DNA from: JBBDXA01 sp040902585
GTDB lineage: Bacteria; Planctomycetota; Phycisphaerae; Phycisphaerales; Phycisphaeraceae
DNA: 61,313 bases
Direction: 5' to 3'
Assembly (NCBI GenBank): GCA_040902585.1
Contig: JBBDXA010000257.1
Coordinates: 1-61,313, forward strand
Each line of letters begins with the position of its first letter. The first letter of the stretch is position 1. Below the pieces are notes generated by a model. It had not been told where the DNA came from. It did not search any database and saw only the letters and a program-made list of their open reading frames with translations. Positions 57,982-61,313 of the stretch are shown here, one piece after another. Both the position numbers and the translations under genes were made by a program.

Positions 57982-58176
57982 AGCTTCCTTTTCCGGCCGA
58001 AGGAGTTCGACCGAGGTGAAGGCACAGCAAACCGCGACTCGCGCGGAACACGTGCCCTCGTCAGCGGTATCGGTTGAATCAGTCGCGCCGTTTAGGGCTG
58101 CCGACCTGGAGATGAGGAAATCGCGCGGGCCGGAAGGGTCCGAAAACCAGCGAGATTGATGATGACGTGTCCGAGA

Positions 58177-59670
58177 TCAGAACATGACCTGGAACTGGAT
58201 GCGGATGACGATCTGGTCTTCATCGTTGTCCTGCCGCAGGCCGATGTGGCCCAGGCTCTGGTCGAACCCGTCGTTGTCCTGGAGGCCCAGGATCGAGGAG
58301 TCCGGCAGCGTGGTGGCGATCCACATGACATCGACCGTGAACTTGGCGCGATGGCGGAGGACGTAATAGTTGAAGCCGATGGTCACGATAAATACATCGT
58401 TATCACCCGCGGTATTGAAAGCCGTGGTGACGTTGCGGCGATCCAGGTCGATCCACTCCAGACGGATGAAAGGTTCGAGCTTGTCGGGAATCACCATGTA
58501 GCCGAGTTGGATCACGGCTCCGAACATGTCAAAGTTGTCGGCGACTTCCAGATCGGTGTGCAGGCCGACGAGGGCCGCGAAAATGCTCAGACCTTCATGC
58601 TCGAGCGACACGTCGACCGTCCACATGATGAAGTTGTCGTTGTCGCCGGAGAGGCCCGCGCCGGGGCCGGAGCCGGTTTCGCCGAGCTCCGCATGAATGG
58701 CGCCGCCGAGGAAGATCGCGGTCGGTTCGCCGGACCAGGCGGCGAAGTCTTCGTACTGCTCCCAAGTGCCCATGATCTTCCAATCGACGCGAAAGGTGCC
58801 GGCGATGTCCGTGCGGTCGAGGAAGAACGGCTTATGGATCGGCCGCAGATCGCTGTCGGCAGTCGACGCGGTCAGGAATGAGCTGTTGGATTCGTTGTCC
58901 GCTTCGCCGCTGCGCACGCCATCGTTAATCGAAGCATAGAGCGTGACATCCTTATGCACGGCCCATTGGAACCACACGCCCTGCACATAGCCGACGGTGA
59001 ACACTTCGTTCATCAGCGAACGGTCCGCCGCCATCTGAAAGCCGGGGCCGATGATCTCTTCGCGAAGGAACGCAGCCTTGTCTTCGCCGGCGTAGATGGC
59101 GAACGAATCAGAAGGGCGGTAGCCGATGACAGCCTTCTCGCCGAGCACTTCGTTGTCTTCGCGGTCGGGACCGAAGCGGATGAAGTAGGTGAACCGCGGA
59201 TCGCCGACCCACCCGCCGACTTCCAGTCGCACGCGCGGCAGGTCGAAACCGGATTCGTCGTTGTCCATCTGATCGAGCCCGCCCGGTGCCATGCCGCGAT
59301 GGTTGTAGATGTACCGCGCCTGGATCAGGCCGCCGATTTGCATGAGGAATTTGCCGTCAGGACTGCCGATGGAAAACGCGCCGTTGATGAAGCCCACGTG
59401 GGCCTGGTCGGCCAGCAGGCTCGCGCGGGTGTCAGCATCGGCGAGGACTTCCTGAATCATCGCCTGAACCTCGGACTTGCGGCGCTCCGAGAGCCAGGAG
59501 CCGGATTGCTCCTGTTTGATCTGGTTAAGTTCCTGGCGAAGAGATTTGTTGTCGCGCTCGATCTGTTCGAGGCGGGCTTTTAGATCGGCCACATCGTCAG
59601 CATGCGCAGGCGATGTTGCGACAAGAAGGGCGGCAAGAAGGGCGCAGGTGTATGGATAAGCTCTTGGCAT
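58177..59670 (-). CDS. Outer-membrane porin, OprO/OprP-like
   Basis: A 497-aa protein with a signal peptide (TCALLAALLVATSPAHA-DD). A coiled-coil segment follows (VADLKARLEQIERDNKSLRQ, about 26-55), typical of porins that trimerise or span the periplasm. The barrel begins at FLMQIGGLIQARYIYNHRG, with strands ending in aromatic residues, and finishes with IRIQFQVMF, whose C-terminal Phe is the outer-membrane assembly signal. The layout fits the phosphate-selective porin O/P family, although selectivity cannot be told from sequence. It is a single-gene unit. Confidence 0.9.
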   Translation of the reverse strand: MPRAYPYTCALLAALLVATSPAHADDVADLKARLEQIERDNKSLRQELNQIKQEQSGSWLSERRKSEVQAMIQEVLADADTRASLLADQAHVGFINGAFSIGSPDGKFLMQIGGLIQARYIYNHRGMAPGGLDQMDNDESGFDLPRVRLEVGGWVGDPRFTYFIRFGPDREDNEVLGEKAVIGYRPSDSFAIYAGEDKAAFLREEIIGPGFQMAADRSLMNEVFTVGYVQGVWFQWAVHKDVTLYASINDGVRSGEADNESNSSFLTASTADSDLRPIHKPFFLDRTDIAGTFRVDWKIMGTWEQYEDFAAWSGEPTAIFLGGAIHAELGETGSGPGAGLSGDNDNFIMWTVDVSLEHEGLSIFAALVGLHTDLEVADNFDMFGAVIQLGYMVIPDKLEPFIRLEWIDLDRRNVTTAFNTAGDNDVFIVTIGFNYYVLRHRAKFTVDVMWIATTLPDSSILGLQDNDGFDQSLGHIGLRQDNDEDQIVIRIQFQVMF

Positions 59671-59755
59671 GACTTCGCCTCAAATGGATTCGCGTTTCCC
59701 GACGATTGAGCTGACCGACACCTGATCGAATTGGATTATCGCGAAAGTCACGCCA

Positions 59756-61210
59756 TTAGACAAGTGGAACTTTTTCCTGCTGGTCGCAATCGAATCGCCT
59801 CAATCCCGCGACCCAGCCTGCCAGGAGGAAACCCATCGCCATGTCCTGTCTGGAGATGAACAGGCCGATCGCCAAGTAGACGCAAAGGGCGGCGAAGAGC
59901 GTGGCTGCGACAGGTGCGGTCGGGTTGGGGCCGGAGCGAATGGCGATGGCAGCCGCGAGTATGGTGGTGCCGAGAAAGAGGAAAATATAGAGCAGGCCGC
60001 CGGGCAGGCCCGCTTCACCGGCGAGGTGGATGGCGCTGTAGTGAGCGGCGTATTGATCATCATCCAGATTGGCCGCAACTCGGCTCGGGCCGATCTGCCT
60101 GACGTCACTCTGGCTCGGCGTGTAACGCGCGACGACATTATGAAAGTTGCCGGTGCCGACGCCGAAGACCGGGTTGGCGCGGATCATTCGCCAGCCCGAT
60201 TGCCAGATGAGCAGGCGTGCATTGGCACTGTTCGCGTCACTGGTGCCGGCGAAGATGCCCGTGAAGCGCGACCAGTACGGAGAGTTGAAGAAGAGAAGGA
60301 TGATGACGGCCAGGACCGGTGCGGCCACCAGAAGGGATCGCAGCTTGTGCCGGCTGACAATCCACATCGCCGGGAGCAGCACCACGAACGCCACCGCGCC
60401 GTTGCGATTGCGCGTGATGCTGAGCAGCACGATGAGTGCGATCAGGAAGCCGACGAAGGCGAGCTTGCTCCAGGCCGGCCGTGTGAGTTGCGCGCCCAGC
60501 AGTGCGAAAGGCATGGCGATGACTGCCAGCGCGGAGATGTCACCATCACCTCCACCGAAGGTCGGCGACGGGCCTACGTTGCCGCTGACGGCCCAGCGGA
60601 TGCACAGCGTGGCACACAGCACAAGGCAGAACCACCACGCGTTCCGCGACGAGCGCAGGAGTTGGGCCGCCAGGATGAAGACGACCAGCGCGTGACCGTA
60701 GCGCTCGGGATGATGGTTCGGATGCGGAAGCCAGGGATGGCCGCGCAGGACGGCGACGATGGCGCAGATGATGAGCCAGGCGATGAGCGCAAAGAAGAGC
60801 CAGGTGAGCCTGCTCATGGGCGCAGGACGGGCGCGGGTACGGATCAGGTGACATGCCCATGCGGAGAATGCGAGAGCCGCCGCCCAGTTGAGCAGACCGA
60901 TCTTCATCATGACCTGGTAGGCGGGGAAATAGCGCGGCGTGCCTTCGCACAACGCAACGAAAGCAAGCAAGGCGACGAGCGGTTGTCGTACCGCGAAGGC
61001 GATCGCCGCGAAGGCTGCGCACCAGAAAACATACCATCCGATCGCCAGCCGCACGGGTTGAATCAGCGATTCGCCGGCCAGCCCCGCCTTGGCCATCAGC
61101 AACACCGCTGCCGCCGCGCAGGCGATCACATGCACGACGCCGAGCGCGCCGAACGTGCCGGGCCACGGGGCTTCCGGATTCAGACTGGGTTGCGATGGTG
61201 ACTGGCTCAT
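59756..61210 (-). CDS. O-antigen-ligase-like (Wzy/WaaL family) membrane protein
   Basis: About 484 aa from the ATG at 61210; an upstream TTG start at 61267 would lie in the IS-end repeat and is rejected. There are about 12 membrane segments. The long periplasmic loop contains NARLLIWQSGWRMIRANPVFGVGTGNF, whose R-x-x-x-W...(N)P-x-x-G-x-G pattern is typical of the O-antigen ligase/polymerase domain. An earlier SITRNRNGAVAFVVLLPA matches the usual S/T-x-S-R-x-A region. Such proteins join O-antigen or related glycans to a lipid or protein acceptor. It ends with QQEKVPLV. No other polysaccharide cluster genes are next to it in the window. Confidence 0.88.
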   Translation of the reverse strand: MSQSPSQPSLNPEAPWPGTFGALGVVHVIACAAAAVLLMAKAGLAGESLIQPVRLAIGWYVFWCAAFAAIAFAVRQPLVALLAFVALCEGTPRYFPAYQVMMKIGLLNWAAALAFSAWACHLIRTRARPAPMSRLTWLFFALIAWLIICAIVAVLRGHPWLPHPNHHPERYGHALVVFILAAQLLRSSRNAWWFCLVLCATLCIRWAVSGNVGPSPTFGGGDGDISALAVIAMPFALLGAQLTRPAWSKLAFVGFLIALIVLLSITRNRNGAVAFVVLLPAMWIVSRHKLRSLLVAAPVLAVIILLFFNSPYWSRFTGIFAGTSDANSANARLLIWQSGWRMIRANPVFGVGTGNFHNVVARYTPSQSDVRQIGPSRVAANLDDDQYAAHYSAIHLAGEAGLPGGLLYIFLFLGTTILAAAIAIRSGPNPTAPVAATLFAALCVYLAIGLFISRQDMAMGFLLAGWVAGLRRFDCDQQEKVPLV

Positions 61211-61261
61211 GCCGATAAGATGGGAACGGCAATCGAGGTTGAATGCAACTCGACCTTGCTG

Positions 61262-61313
61262 TGTCAACCCAATAGAAATGTCCCCTACTTGGACTCACAT
61301 AGAAATGTCCCCT
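61262..61313. mobile_element. Probable insertion-sequence end at the window edge
   Basis: TGTCAACCCAATAGAAATGT, then CCCCTACTTGGACTCACAT and AGAAATGTCCCCT. Two copies of ATAGAAATGTCCCCT lie about 26 bp apart. This matches 45876-45927 in the same orientation. Multiple short direct repeats at the end suggest an IS terminus (IS21-like organisation is one possibility). The element body would be beyond the window. Confidence 0.6.

Noticed and set aside
57434..58159. Plus-strand open frame opposite the small lipoprotein
   Set aside because: No signal or domain; overlaps the VanZ-like gene end, while the minus-strand frame has a proper lipobox.

Overview
The window is high-GC DNA from a member of the Planctomycetota, most likely Phycisphaerae or a near relative. 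This is inferred from gene content: the DUF1501 + DUF1549/DUF1553 + sulfatase set, a large PA14/PQQ protein coupled to an ECF sigma factor, an NPCBM protein, a PEP-CTERM surface protein and a BatA/VWA/MoxR/DUF58 cluster. No rRNA, tRNA or CRISPR array was seen. A 10-base N gap followed by a poly-C run sits at 13147-13171.

Layout. 1-7.4 kb: end of an unknown gene, a secreted YtcJ-like amidohydrolase, a secreted double alpha/beta-hydrolase, and a convergent FkbH-like/carrier-protein/thioesterase fusion. 7.8-15.5 kb: ECF sigma factor, a translationally coupled 1563-aa membrane PA14/PQQ protein and an NPCBM protein cut by the gap. 15.5-16.2 kb: a PIN-toxin/small-protein module whose toxin has an early stop codon. 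16.4-33.4 kb: a prenyltransferase-repeat protein, then BatA/VWA, VWA/amidotransferase-like, DUF4175-like and repeat-rich coiled-coil proteins, MoxR and DUF58. This cluster is interrupted by DUF4240 and by an opposite-strand GmrSD-type (DUF262/DUF1524) nuclease block. 33.5-39 kb: PAP2 phosphatase, ArnT-like transferase, GT2 and LAB_N genes (lipid A or glycolipid modification), and a GAF/HD-GYP protein. 39-45.8 kb, minus strand: lipoprotein, sulfatase, DUF1549/DUF1553, an intact copy of the PIN module, DUF1501. 46-53.5 kb: PEP-CTERM protein, GT2, an unknown gene with its own promoter and terminator, a REP-associated transposase (RAYT), an LRR protein and a KDG-kinase-like PfkB enzyme. 53.6-61.3 kb: a TPR lipoprotein with six CxxC zinc motifs, a VanZ-like protein, a small lipoprotein, an OprO/OprP-like porin, an O-antigen-ligase-like protein and a probable IS end at the window edge.

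The most unusual property is the number of dispersed hairpin and inverted-repeat elements. At least five families occupy intergenic spaces and also enter coding sequence. Three elements (1989-2075, 36116-36207, 41385-41480) have unrelated stem sequences, still base-paired, around a conserved asymmetric internal loop. Another repeat is read in-frame as N-P-Q-S-A-I inside three places of the DUF1501 and DUF1549/DUF1553 genes. A RAYT gene flanked by its own hairpins lies in the same window. I consider these structured mobile elements the best candidate for an undescribed system here. Calls rest on reading motifs by eye; no database search was possible.
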